Source of the DNA: JAVZLH01 sp049700435
GTDB lineage: Archaea > Thermoproteota > Bathyarchaeia > Bathyarchaeales > Bathycorpusculaceae
DNA length: 56,542 nucleotides
Direction of reading: 5' to 3'
NCBI GenBank assembly: GCA_049700435.1
Contig: JBNAVK010000004.1
Span: 1-56,542 of the forward strand
The translations under genes and the position numbers were made by a program. Positions 25,029 to 33,654 of this stretch are shown here, one piece after another. The notes beneath the pieces are model-generated. The model saw nothing but the letters and a program-made list of their open reading frames with translations. It made no database searches and was not told where the DNA came from. Numbering within the stretch: the stretch's first letter is position 1; each line of letters begins with the position of its first letter.

Positions 25029-27701
25029 ATGGCGCAGAAACGTCTAGACGAATTCTCGCTTCCGAAGATTAAACCTAAAGAAGCTGAAGCCATGCCCTTT
25101 ACAGAAGCCGTAAAAAAAGAAAAAAGGCAGCGTGCTTTTCCGCCGTTGGCTCCTGAAAACTTGCCACAGTCATACTTTGTTTCAGCCACATACGACGGAA
25201 ACGCTGGAAAAACCCTAATCAAACTTTACGAACCAGTATCCAGGCAAATCTATTTCTGGTACGACAATTCTGGACATAAACCCTACTGCCTAACAAACCT
25301 CTCACCATACGAGCTTGAGAAAATAGACCGCTTAACAAAGCATCCGGGCTTCGACCATTTTGAAATCGAAGAAAGGTTTGACCCGCTTCAAGATAAAATG
25401 GTTAAAGTAACAAAAATAGTGGCGAAAGACCCGCTGGCCATCGGCGGACGTCCTACAGGATGCATAAGGGACATAATTCCAGAAGACTTCCCAAAAGTTT
25501 CAGACACTCCAATTCCAGCTGAGACAATTAAGGTTTGGGAGTCGAAGATAAAGTATTACCAGTCCTACATTTATGACCGTGAACTTTGGCCAGGCATGAT
25601 ATATGAGGTTAGAGACGGCGAACTTGTTCCAAAACGCTTGGAAGAAATAGAGAAAATGGTTCAGCGGATAAAGGGAATTTTTAAAGATGAACATCCAGAA
25701 GAGCTTGAGCATGTCGAGCAGTGGGCGAGGCTTCTAGAGTATCCAGCTCCAAAGTTTCACCGTGTCGCCATTGACATAGAGGTGCACACGCCGGTTCCAA
25801 CGAGGATGCCGGACCCCCGAGAGGCTGCTTACCCTGTTGTTTGCGCTTCAATCTATGGTTCCGATGGGTTGAAGAGGGTTTTACTTTTGAAGCGGGAGGG
25901 AGTTCGCGAAGGCGCTGAACGTTTGCCAGCTGATGTGGAGCTTGTGTATTTTGATTCAGAGGAAAAGCTGCTCAAAGCCATATTTGATGTCTTGTGGAGT
26001 TATCCCTTCGTAGTAACCTTTAACGGCGACGATTTTGACCTTCGTTATCTGGCTCATCGGGCGCAGAACTTCGGTTTCAGAAGGGACGACATCCCAATAG
26101 ATGTGGGTAGGCGTGTATGCCTCTTAAAATATGGTGTTCACATAGACCTTTACAAGTTCTTCTTCAACCGGTCAATCCAAATTTACGCCTTCAACAACCG
26201 TTATCGAGATGTCACACTCGACGATGTTGGCAAAGCCCTCATCGGAATGGAGAAGATAACCCTAGAAAAGGGCATAGGCGAGTTAACCTACAATGAGCTT
26301 GCCAAATACTGTTTTAGAGACGCTGAAATCACGTTTACGCTTACAAACTTCGAAGATGAACTGGTGATGAAGCTTATTCTTGTTTTGGCTAGAATTAGCA
26401 GCATGCCGATGGAGGACGTTTGCCGACAAGGCGTTTCCCGCTGGATAAGAAATTTCATGCACCGAGAACACCGCAGAAGAAACATGCTCATTCCAAACTC
26501 CGAAGACATCCTAGCCTTAAAGGGCAAGACAGCCACAAAAGCCATAATTAAAGGCAAAAAGTACAAAGGTGCAATAGTTGTTGAGCCAGTTCCAGGAGTC
26601 CACTTTAACGTTGCCGTAATGGACTTTCCAAGCCTATACCCCTCAATAATGAAAGTTTGGAACCTAAGCTACCAGTCCATTTTGTGTCCGCATCCAGAAT
26701 GCCGAACGAATCTTGTTCCGGGAACACCCCATTGGGTTTGCACAAAAAAGCGGGGTTTAGAAAGTCTTTTGATAGGTTCGCTTAGAGACTTGCGAGTAAA
26801 ATGGTACAAGCCGAAATCTAAAGACAAGACTTTAATGGCAGAGTTAAGAAGCTGGTACAACATTATACAAGGAGCCCTTAAAGTAATTTTGAACGCTAGT
26901 TACGGAGTTTTCGGAGCTGAAACCTTCGACCTGTATTGCCCACCAGTTGCTGAAGCAACAGCTGCCATTGGAAGACATGCAATAACCCAAATAATCAACA
27001 AGGCAGAAGAACTTGGCATCCAAGTGCTTTACGGTGACACGGACAGCGTTTTCCTGAAGAACCCTTCAAAAGAGCAAATTCGCGAACTTGGAGAATGGAC
27101 TGAGCGCGAACTGAAAATGAGCTTAGACGTAGACAAAGTTTACCGATACGCAGTTTTCAGCTCTAGAAAGAAGAATTATCTAGGAGTTCTGGAGGACGGA
27201 AGCGTTGATGTAAAGGGGTTAACCGGCAAAAAGAAGCACATACCACTATTTATCAAGAGGGCTTTCGACAAAATGAAAGAACGTCTAGCTGCCGTTAAAA
27301 CCCCAGCAGACTTCGAAGATGCAAAAAAGGACATAATAAAAAATATCCGCGACTGCTACATGCGGTTAAAAAGACGCGAATGGGAAAGTCTAAACGAACT
27401 CGCCTTCAACGTAGTCCTAGGCGAACAACCAGAACGCTACACGAAAACAACACCCCAGCATGTAAAAGCCGCGAGAATCCTAAAGGAAGGAGGCGTAGAG
27501 CCTAAAGCAGGCGACCTAATAAGCTTCGTCAAAGTTGTCAACGAACCTCACGTTAAGCCGGTTGAGTTGGCGACAAAAAATGAGATAGATGTCGACAAGT
27601 ACATAGCCTATCTCCACTCAACGTTCGACCAGGTTTTAGATGCGTTAGGCTTAGACTTCGACGAGATAATAGGATTAACAAAACTGGAACGCTTCATGTA
27701 A
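25029..27701 (+). CDS. polB: Family-B DNA polymerase
   Basis: A replicative-type family B polymerase with proofreading, 890 residues. Exonuclease motifs: Exo I AIDIEVHTP near residue 250, Exo II FNGDDFDLRYL near 331, and Exo III YCFRD near 425. Polymerase motifs: A DFPSLYPSIM near 531, B KVILNASYGVFG near 618, and C YGDTDS near 667. A cysteine-bearing insert (CPHPEC and PHWVC) sits between motifs A and B, as in some TACK PolB enzymes. The N-terminus (QKRLDEFS, residues 3-10) resembles a PCNA-binding PIP box. The last 27 bases overlap the convergent QueT gene. Confidence 0.96.
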   Translation: MAQKRLDEFSLPKIKPKEAEAMPFTEAVKKEKRQRAFPPLAPENLPQSYFVSATYDGNAGKTLIKLYEPVSRQIYFWYDNSGHKPYCLTNLSPYELEKIDRLTKHPGFDHFEIEERFDPLQDKMVKVTKIVAKDPLAIGGRPTGCIRDIIPEDFPKVSDTPIPAETIKVWESKIKYYQSYIYDRELWPGMIYEVRDGELVPKRLEEIEKMVQRIKGIFKDEHPEELEHVEQWARLLEYPAPKFHRVAIDIEVHTPVPTRMPDPREAAYPVVCASIYGSDGLKRVLLLKREGVREGAERLPADVELVYFDSEEKLLKAIFDVLWSYPFVVTFNGDDFDLRYLAHRAQNFGFRRDDIPIDVGRRVCLLKYGVHIDLYKFFFNRSIQIYAFNNRYRDVTLDDVGKALIGMEKITLEKGIGELTYNELAKYCFRDAEITFTLTNFEDELVMKLILVLARISSMPMEDVCRQGVSRWIRNFMHREHRRRNMLIPNSEDILALKGKTATKAIIKGKKYKGAIVVEPVPGVHFNVAVMDFPSLYPSIMKVWNLSYQSILCPHPECRTNLVPGTPHWVCTKKRGLESLLIGSLRDLRVKWYKPKSKDKTLMAELRSWYNIIQGALKVILNASYGVFGAETFDLYCPPVAEATAAIGRHAITQIINKAEELGIQVLYGDTDSVFLKNPSKEQIRELGEWTERELKMSLDVDKVYRYAVFSSRKKNYLGVLEDGSVDVKGLTGKKKHIPLFIKRAFDKMKERLAAVKTPADFEDAKKDIIKNIRDCYMRLKRREWESLNELAFNVVLGEQPERYTKTTPQHVKAARILKEGGVEPKAGDLISFVKVVNEPHVKPVELATKNEIDVDKYIAYLHSTFDQVLDALGLDFDEIIGLTKLERFM

Positions 27702-28259
27702 CCCTTTTTCAACAGTCTTCAGTCCCTTAGATTTTAAAGGACCAATAATGTTTGGCTTACTCAAGATCGTTAACAGTACATAGCCAATTATTGCTATAGC
27801 CACTAAACTGCTTATTGCAATGCTAATTATGCTCGCAGCCCATACAGGCCAGCTTGATGGAAAGCTGAGACCAAAAATGTCTGATGGAGGGCCAAAGATT
27901 AACCAGATGTAACTGCCGACAACAATGCCGATGGTAAGCGAGCCCAAAACACACCCCAAAAGTCTTCTATTTCTGAGCAAGTAAATTAAAGTGGCCGCTA
28001 TCAAATTCGCAAGTGGGCCAAATGCAATGTCGTAAACGCCATTAGGCAATGACGCTGAAGTGTAAGTGTTACTAACAAAACATCCAATGGTTACTCCGAG
28101 AATTGTTGGTAAACCAAAGAGAGCGGAAAGAGGAATTAAGCAATCAGCAATGCGCAGTTGAATGGTAGCTGCAGCACTCAACCCTTGGACAACAACCATC
28201 ACAGCGTACAAAGCTGCAAAAACAGATGTTAAAGCCATGTCTTTAGCATCAAATTTCAA
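27675..28259 (-). CDS. queT: QueT-type ECF transporter substrate component
   Basis: A 194-residue membrane S component resembling the QueT family (COG4708), assigned to queuosine/archaeosine precursor uptake. Marks are an N-terminal DMALTSVFAALYAVMVVVQG helix, QLRIADCLIPLSALFGLPT, and VSNTYTSASLPNGVYDIAFGP. It would plug into the ATPase-EcfT module at 8885-11332. TTG 28259 is chosen because GGAGGTG (28271-28265 on this strand) lies just before it; a longer frame from 28310 would run through the leader hairpin. Its C-terminal codons overlap the end of polB on the other strand. Confidence 0.78.
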   Translation of the reverse strand: MKFDAKDMALTSVFAALYAVMVVVQGLSAAATIQLRIADCLIPLSALFGLPTILGVTIGCFVSNTYTSASLPNGVYDIAFGPLANLIAATLIYLLRNRRLLGCVLGSLTIGIVVGSYIWLIFGPPSDIFGLSFPSSWPVWAASIISIAISSLVAIAIIGYVLLTILSKPNIIGPLKSKGLKTVEKGLHEAFQFC

Positions 28260-28321
28260 ATTTTCACCTCCTACTCCGGGGTTTTTATGGCGGAACGGGT
28301 GGAGGTCCACTCACCCGCCAT
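28260..28321 (-). promoter_or_regulatory. Candidate cis-acting RNA switch in the queT leader
   Basis: On the transcript, ATGGCGG (28321-28315) pairs with CCGCCAT (28293-28287), giving a seven-pair stem. Inside it GTGG and CCAC form a second helix. The apical ACCTCC (28306-28301) is complementary over six bases to the GGAGGT of the ribosome-binding site (28271-28266). An A-run follows the stem. Loop-to-ribosome-site pairing is the layout of preQ1 riboswitches, which often precede COG4708 genes in bacteria. Ligand control here is inference. Confidence 0.5.
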
Positions 28322-28369
28322 CAACATTTCTAAACGAGATAGAATTATGCTTATTAAGTGTTACTAAAA

Positions 28370-28822
28370 TCATGTTCCCGAAACGCTTGTTTCTTCTGTT
28401 GCAACCTCGGCGCCGACAACCCCAGTTTCGCCCATTTCCACGCTCACTTCTCCTTGCGAAATGTCTTGTTTCTTGGAAAATAACAAATCATAGGGTGGCG
28501 GAGGAGCATTCAAAATTGTTGAAAGGAGATACATAGCCATGAATGCATGTTGATAAACCCTTTGGAAGACATATGGCACTTTCGTTTCCGGGTCAACTTC
28601 CAGCATCTTGTTTATTTCGCCGTCTTTACCTGTTAAGGTTGCAACACCCTCAATTTCAAACTTTACAATGCTTGGCTTGGTGGAGAGAAAGAGGCTGAAG
28701 CCAACAACAACCATCTGGCTTTTGCGCTCCCTTTCCTCCAGTTTGGCTTTGACATCAAAATTGACTGTTTCAGCCTTTGCCTTTACATCCAGTCTAACCC
28801 CTACCAAACTGGTGATTTCCAC
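28370..28822 (-). CDS. SecB-like chaperone candidate / conserved hypothetical
   Basis: A 150-residue soluble protein. Its order of features resembles SecB: beta strands including VVVGFSLFLSTKPSIVKFEIEGVATLTG, then YVFQRVYQHAFMAMYLLSTILNAPPPPYDLLF, which parallels the SecB stretch of a helix, a proline-rich loop and FDALF. SecB holds export substrates unfolded; archaeal homologues are known but rare. The C-terminus is acidic and probably disordered. The only start that fits is GTG 28822, as an in-frame stop and no other start codon lie just upstream. It is downstream of N-glycosylation genes on the same strand. Confidence 0.5.
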   Translation of the reverse strand: MEITSLVGVRLDVKAKAETVNFDVKAKLEERERKSQMVVVGFSLFLSTKPSIVKFEIEGVATLTGKDGEINKMLEVDPETKVPYVFQRVYQHAFMAMYLLSTILNAPPPPYDLLFSKKQDISQGEVSVEMGETGVVGAEVATEETSVSGT

Positions 28823-28976
28823 TTTAACTGAAACGTTTGGAACATATAATACTGGACAGATTTCTGATTCCCCACACTAAACACTAAATGCGCGATTTTG
28901 TCCTCTAAACCTCCAAGATTAGCCTCGCTCCAAAACGATTTTTGCCTTTTGTGTGTCGCACAACAGCACATACAGG
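28823..28976 (-). other. Intergenic stretch before the SecB-like gene
   Basis: A 154-base gap between two same-strand genes. A frame starting ATGTGCTGTTG on the minus strand runs across it and into the next gene, but its product shows no family features and I reject it. No clear promoter or terminator is seen. Confidence 0.3.
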
Positions 28977-29828
28977 TTAAGTCATAGACAGTTGAAAAAG
29001 AAAAGCAGCAAAAGTTGATAATGTAACCAAAGCAGAAATTATCACAACCACCTGACGCTCGGTCATAGGACGACGATAAGTAATAAAAGTGATGAGGCTT
29101 CTTCTATGGTCGGAGAAAAGCTTCTTCCCATCGAAGGAGACATTTGCCTTAGTTCTAAAAAAGAAATAATTCAACAGAATCAAACAAGAATTTACAATGT
29201 ACGGCAAAAGCGCAATTAACAGAAAAGACTTCAAATCAGTAATTATCGCAAACGCAGCTACCGTTAACCCTATGGCAAAAGACCCGGAATTTCCGACAAA
29301 AATTTTTCCTTGAAAATTAAAAAAGGCAAGTAAAAGCCAAACAATTAATGGAATGTATAGAAGAACAGCGTTGGAGCCTGAAAGGCTCATCAATCCAATC
29401 AAGATTATTGCAGGGCAAATTGTTTCTAACCCGTTTAATCCACCAAGCTGATTCACAGTGTTAGTAGCCACCGTCACAATCAACGGAACAACAATAAAGT
29501 AGTAGTAATAACCAAAGGCGATTGTCCCAAGGAATGGAACAGTTATAGATGTGCGAAGCCCAAGTTTCGTCGCCAACGAAATAAGCGGAATCGCAGCTAT
29601 CAACGGGAAAAAAGCTTTGTAACGCCATCTCAAATCCATCCAATCATCAAGTAAGCCCATAAAACCGCCAAATAGTATGCAGGCAGCCAATGTTAAAGCT
29701 TCTTCAGTGTTAATTGAGTAATGTAGTAGGAAAAGGTAGGCTGCGCTAACTATTACGTATATTACGCCTAAACCCGTTGGAACTAGTGGTTTGTTTGGCT
29801 TGTGTTGGTCTGGAACCTTGGGAAACAA
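28977..29828 (-). CDS. Polyprenyl-phosphate GlcNAc-1-phosphate transferase (MraY/Alg7/AglH-like), N-terminally short
   Basis: A polytopic membrane transferase that moves an N-acetylhexosamine phosphate from UDP-sugar to polyprenyl phosphate, the first step of lipid-linked glycan assembly. Family motifs are DQHKPNKPLVPTGLG, FGGFMGLLDDWMDLRWRYK (acidic pair), TNTVNQLGGLNGLE, FNFQGKIFVGNSGSFAIG and the DHRRS loop. Usual archaeal members have a further membrane helix before the first motif; here the frame begins at TTG 29828 with a TAG just upstream. About 40 residues therefore seem to be missing. It follows aglB by 17 bases. Confidence 0.82.
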   Translation of the reverse strand: MFPKVPDQHKPNKPLVPTGLGVIYVIVSAAYLFLLHYSINTEEALTLAACILFGGFMGLLDDWMDLRWRYKAFFPLIAAIPLISLATKLGLRTSITVPFLGTIAFGYYYYFIVVPLIVTVATNTVNQLGGLNGLETICPAIILIGLMSLSGSNAVLLYIPLIVWLLLAFFNFQGKIFVGNSGSFAIGLTVAAFAIITDLKSFLLIALLPYIVNSCLILLNYFFFRTKANVSFDGKKLFSDHRRSLITFITYRRPMTERQVVVIISALVTLSTFAAFLFQLSMT

Positions 29829-29845
29829 GCTAAGCTATCGCTCCA

Positions 29846-32161
29846 TTATTGGCTTGAATCGTATTTTTGCCAGTCAATTTCGTAAAGGCACACGAGCGGA
29901 ATGAGACAACGGTCAGAGGCTAGTGGATATCTGCTGAGCCCTTCGTCTCCGGACAATTCCAGCCCTGCAAAGTAAGCCTCCTTGAAATACATGGGTTGAA
30001 CACCAGACTCGTCGGGGCTTGCACCGTTCTGCTCGCACCAACGCTGTTTTCCCCAGCTCATCAGCTTGTAAATCGTAGAGTTCTTTCCAGCGTCGTTCCA
30101 CTCCCATCTGCTCGTGTTAGCATTGTATTGTCCAAATTTAGTCTCATTAACCCATGAAGAAGCCTCATCTATCAAGTTAGGAACATCTGTCTTTCCATCA
30201 CCGTTGGTGTCGCCATTCAGAAAGCGAGATTGCGCTTCTCCAGAGATTCTCGCCATCCACATCCATTTGCCTTCGTCGCCGTAGCCAGCCCAACCCGCAT
30301 ACCAGTTATCTCCGGACTTCACAGCAACCAAAGTCGTGAATACCAAGATATATTTTGCATCATAAAGTTTTAGCATTTTTAGCGCATTGGTTTCATTAGT
30401 CATGAATATGAACCCTATATTCTCTATTTGCGTATTGTTTATTGTGGCGTTGTCGGCAAGCGACGTTACGTTGCCAAGTATCGCCAGCCAGTATCCATAG
30501 TCCCACCAAGCACATACAACCTTTTCGTTATTTGGCTTGTATCCCACGTTGCTTTTTAACCAATTAAGCAAGTTGAACCATTCTTGTACTGGTTCGGTTG
30601 GCGCTATTGGAAGACTGCCGGCAGAGATTGTAACTGGGGCATAAGCTTGACTGTACACCTTTGGTATGCCGCCCGTCTGCGGCGAAAAGGCAAGGTTTGT
30701 CATTAAAATGATAAATATGAGGAAGACTGCTGTTCCGCTGAACTCTTTGCCAACACGTTCTAAACCATGCTTTGCTTTCGCAAAAACCTTTGGTGGCTCC
30801 ATCAGCAATGCGATAAACGGTTTTAGAATTGTGAGAACCCCAAGGGACGCAAGAAGACCATAAGCCGGAGCCAATATCACAAACAAACGCACCATTGAGG
30901 ACGCAAAGTAAAGGGATGTTAAACCGAAGAGAAGCAGAAACAGATTTTTGTTCGTGGGATTTCTCATGGTGAAGGCTAAACTTGCTAGAAAGAAGATTAT
31001 CCCTATTCCAAACTCGTAGTAGATGGAACCCCAAGCTGAAATCCTATGTTCAGCAACAGACTCAATCAAAGGAGATTCCGCACGCACGAAGGGATTTAGA
31101 ACGATAAGAAACTTGCCAGCTAACGCTTCCATATAGCCTAACCGCCAAAGTACGGCAAAACCGCCTGCAAGCGCCGCCAAAGATATTATAAGGCATAAGA
31201 CTTTTGAACGCGTAGTTGTTAGAGAACGGAGAATCTCACTTATGAAAAGAAGGACAAAAACGCCCGCAACTGCCATTATAACTTGAGTTGTTAGATATCT
31301 TGGTGAAACATATGGAACGTTTATGGCTATAAATAGTCCTAATCCAAAGGTTATACTGTATGATAATAAGAGGCGCTGCGAGTATCTCCTAAGCAGTATT
31401 AACACGAAAACGAAAAGCACTGTCAAACCCACAGGGTAGTATGATGCTCCCCAACCGGAACAGAAGTATGCTAGTGCTGCGGCGGCGCCAAGCGAGTATT
31501 TTATAGTAGAGCTGACGGGTCTTTCTTCTTCGATGGCCCTTAGAAACATAAAGATAAACAATAAGAGAGCAACTATTCCTATGGTTTCGTCGTCAAAGAA
31601 ACCGACTGAAGTTCTTTGAATATAAGAGGGACTTAAGGCCAAAAAGAGGGCTGAAAGCATACCAACAAATTTTCCTCCCATATCTTTCCCGATGAAATAA
31701 ATAATTAAACACGCCAATGTGCCAAAGATCGCGGGGAAGATTGCACAGAAACTCATCAATTCAATTTTCACGCCTAAAGCTGAAGTTATAATGTAGAGAA
31801 TCGCTGCAGTCATGGGCAACGCTGGATAGGACATTGCCATGTTCTGCCCCATTGGATACCAACGTTGAGTGTCAATCCATGGCTCAGGCCAGTAAGGCGA
31901 CAGCAAACCATACTGCACCATATGTTCTGTTAGCCTATATTGAAAGTAGGGGTCGAACTCTGAAAGCGATATCACGTCTTTTTGCAGTTCCCAGCGGAGG
32001 GGGAACGCGCGCACAGTGAAGGCGATGAAGAGGATTAACAGCAGAGCTGAATAGGTCATTAATGACGCATGGTCTATTTTTATGCGGATTTTACCAAAAC
32101 TTTTCAGTCCGGCCACAACGCGTTCTCTTGTTAAGGCTTCGGTCAGCTTCATTCTGGTCAT
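29846..32161 (-). CDS. aglB: Oligosaccharyltransferase AglB/STT3
   Basis: The membrane enzyme that transfers an assembled glycan from polyprenyl carrier to Asn in N-X-S/T. The GT-C fold has a first acidic loop EFDPYFQYRLTEH, a second acidic motif VGFFDDETIG, thirteen or so membrane segments, and the catalytic WWDYGYWLAI motif near residue 551. ATG 32161 or ATG 32152 is the likely start, both near AGGAG; a longer frame reaches back to 32272 into gcvT and is not needed. Good substrates include the pilus proteins at 15726-18834. It stands between gcvT and the GlcNAc-1-P transferase. Confidence 0.94.
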   Translation of the reverse strand: MTRMKLTEALTRERVVAGLKSFGKIRIKIDHASLMTYSALLLILFIAFTVRAFPLRWELQKDVISLSEFDPYFQYRLTEHMVQYGLLSPYWPEPWIDTQRWYPMGQNMAMSYPALPMTAAILYIITSALGVKIELMSFCAIFPAIFGTLACLIIYFIGKDMGGKFVGMLSALFLALSPSYIQRTSVGFFDDETIGIVALLLFIFMFLRAIEEERPVSSTIKYSLGAAAALAYFCSGWGASYYPVGLTVLFVFVLILLRRYSQRLLLSYSITFGLGLFIAINVPYVSPRYLTTQVIMAVAGVFVLLFISEILRSLTTTRSKVLCLIISLAALAGGFAVLWRLGYMEALAGKFLIVLNPFVRAESPLIESVAEHRISAWGSIYYEFGIGIIFFLASLAFTMRNPTNKNLFLLLFGLTSLYFASSMVRLFVILAPAYGLLASLGVLTILKPFIALLMEPPKVFAKAKHGLERVGKEFSGTAVFLIFIILMTNLAFSPQTGGIPKVYSQAYAPVTISAGSLPIAPTEPVQEWFNLLNWLKSNVGYKPNNEKVVCAWWDYGYWLAILGNVTSLADNATINNTQIENIGFIFMTNETNALKMLKLYDAKYILVFTTLVAVKSGDNWYAGWAGYGDEGKWMWMARISGEAQSRFLNGDTNGDGKTDVPNLIDEASSWVNETKFGQYNANTSRWEWNDAGKNSTIYKLMSWGKQRWCEQNGASPDESGVQPMYFKEAYFAGLELSGDEGLSRYPLASDRCLIPLVCLYEIDWQKYDSSQ

Positions 32162-32231
32162 CTCTCCTACAAGATTATGGAGGTGTTTTATTATTCTTAC
32201 GGTAGAAAGCGAATTTGAGCAATATAACCGT

Positions 32232-33374
32232 TCACTTAAGCTTACGCCTGTACCCATATTTTTCCGGGTCATAGAAAGGGAAGGCTTTGATTTTCGCCTT
32301 CACATTTTTGTTCCGAATTTTCACATACACATTTTTTCCTTCTTGAGCGTATATTGTTGGAACGTAGCCCATCCCTATGCCACAGTTAAGGATCGGCGAA
32401 AATGTTCCGCTGGTTAACTTCCCTATTTTCTTTCCTTCATCATCGTAGAGTTCGAAGTTGGGGCGCGGTATTCCCTGTTCAATCATTTGTATTCCAACGC
32501 GTTTGCGTTTGATTCCCTCGGTTTTTTGTTTCAGCAGAGTTTCTTTTCCTATGAAGTTTTCTTTGTTTAGTTTCACAACAAAGCCTAATCCGGCTTCGAG
32601 TGGAGTTGTGTTTTCGTCTATGTCGTTTCCGTAAAGGCACATTCCAGCTTCAAGTCTTAAAGTGTCTCTTGCTCCGAGACCGCAAGGCTCTATTTCATGC
32701 TGTTTACCCGCCTCGAGGATTGTGTTCCACACTTTTACGGCGTTGTCTGGTTTGGTTAAGGATGCGTCCCACACGAATATTTCGAACCCGTCTTCGCCTG
32801 TATATCCCGTTCTAGAAAGGAACACTTCAGTGCTTGCCAAGCGTGTAGATGCACATTTGAAACGCTCAATTCTGCTTAAGTTTTCCGTCGAAATTTTTTG
32901 CAGTGTTTTTTCGGAGTTTGGTCCTTGAACCGCGAACATTGCTACGCTGTCTGATATCTCCTCTATTTTTACGTCAAAGCCTTTGGAGTTTTCAACCAAC
33001 CAATTATAGTCTTTTTCGCGGTTAGTTGCGTTTGAAACCAGCATAAATTTCCTTTCTTCTAAACAGTAGATTATGAAGTCGTCTACTATGCCCCCGTTTT
33101 GGTTGCACATAACTGAGTATTGGGCGCTATTTGGCGATAGTGCAGTTACATCGTTTGTTATAACGTAGTTTAGGAAACTTTCAGCGTCAGCACCTGTAAC
33201 CGTTATCCTCCCCATGTGAGATATGTCGAAAATGCCCACGCTGTTGCGTACCGCTAGATGTTCGGGGATTATGCCTCTATACCACAGGGGCATTTCAAAA
33301 CCTGCAAAAATAGTCATCTTCGCATTTTGCTTATGCAGATGGTAAATCTGGGTTTTTCGGGTTTTTTCCGTCAA
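32232..33374 (-). CDS. gcvT: Glycine cleavage system T protein (aminomethyltransferase)
   Basis: GcvT takes the aminomethyl group from the lipoylated H protein and passes a one-carbon unit to the pterin, releasing ammonia. The 380-residue protein has the full GCV_T and GCV_T_C domains: FAGFEMPLWYRGI near the start, VGIFDISHMGRI, SRTGYTGEDGFEIF, GARDTLRLEAGMCLYGND and the C-terminal FSPILNCGIGMGYV. The start is TTG 33374. P, H and L genes are not in the window. The preceding zinc-ribbon gene ends 21 bases upstream on the same strand. In this organism the acceptor could be tetrahydrofolate or a methanopterin. Confidence 0.93.
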   Translation of the reverse strand: MTEKTRKTQIYHLHKQNAKMTIFAGFEMPLWYRGIIPEHLAVRNSVGIFDISHMGRITVTGADAESFLNYVITNDVTALSPNSAQYSVMCNQNGGIVDDFIIYCLEERKFMLVSNATNREKDYNWLVENSKGFDVKIEEISDSVAMFAVQGPNSEKTLQKISTENLSRIERFKCASTRLASTEVFLSRTGYTGEDGFEIFVWDASLTKPDNAVKVWNTILEAGKQHEIEPCGLGARDTLRLEAGMCLYGNDIDENTTPLEAGLGFVVKLNKENFIGKETLLKQKTEGIKRKRVGIQMIEQGIPRPNFELYDDEGKKIGKLTSGTFSPILNCGIGMGYVPTIYAQEGKNVYVKIRNKNVKAKIKAFPFYDPEKYGYRRKLK

Positions 33375-33395
33375 TTTTTATTCCTTGACAAGTGT

Positions 33396-33560
33396 TTATT
33401 TGAGGGGTTTCACGTCCACATCGATTGGTATTAGTGAGAGTTTTTTGCCGCATTTTGGGCATTTTCCGTTATATTGGTTGAGGATTTCGTCGGGAGGTTT
33501 AAGGTCGACTCCCTCATACAACACTTGACCGCATTCTTGGCAGATAACACGTTGGGGCAC
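33396..33560 (-). CDS. Small zinc-ribbon protein
   Basis: A 54-residue protein from GTG 33560 to TAA 33398-33396. CQEC near residue 6 and CPKC near residue 33 form a classic zinc ribbon, separated by VLYEGVDLKPPDEILNQYNG. GGGGG precedes the start. Its function is unknown. It lies directly upstream of gcvT on the same strand with a 21-base gap, so it is likely transcribed with it. It is short enough to be missed by gene finders. Confidence 0.75.
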   Translation of the reverse strand: MPQRVICQECGQVLYEGVDLKPPDEILNQYNGKCPKCGKKLSLIPIDVDVKPLK

Positions 33561-33654
33561 AATAAATCCCCCTTTAACAATGGAAAAGTAATGTTTGCGA
33601 TATATTTATTGGTTGCCTATTCTGCAGAGGAAAGATTCAAATCGACGCGAACGA

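Noticed and set aside
28260..28321. Direct assignment of the queT leader to bacterial preQ1-I or preQ1-II class
   Set aside because: The layout is similar but I could not match the core consensus bases, so only a switch-like candidate is claimed.
28869..28960. Minus-strand frame starting ATGTGCTGTTG in the gap before the SecB-like gene
   Set aside because: It runs out of frame into the next gene and its composition lacks any protein-like pattern.
32162..32272. N-terminal extension of AglB
   Set aside because: It overlaps the end of gcvT, is not hydrophobic or conserved in the family, and good starts with AGGAG lie at 32161/32152.
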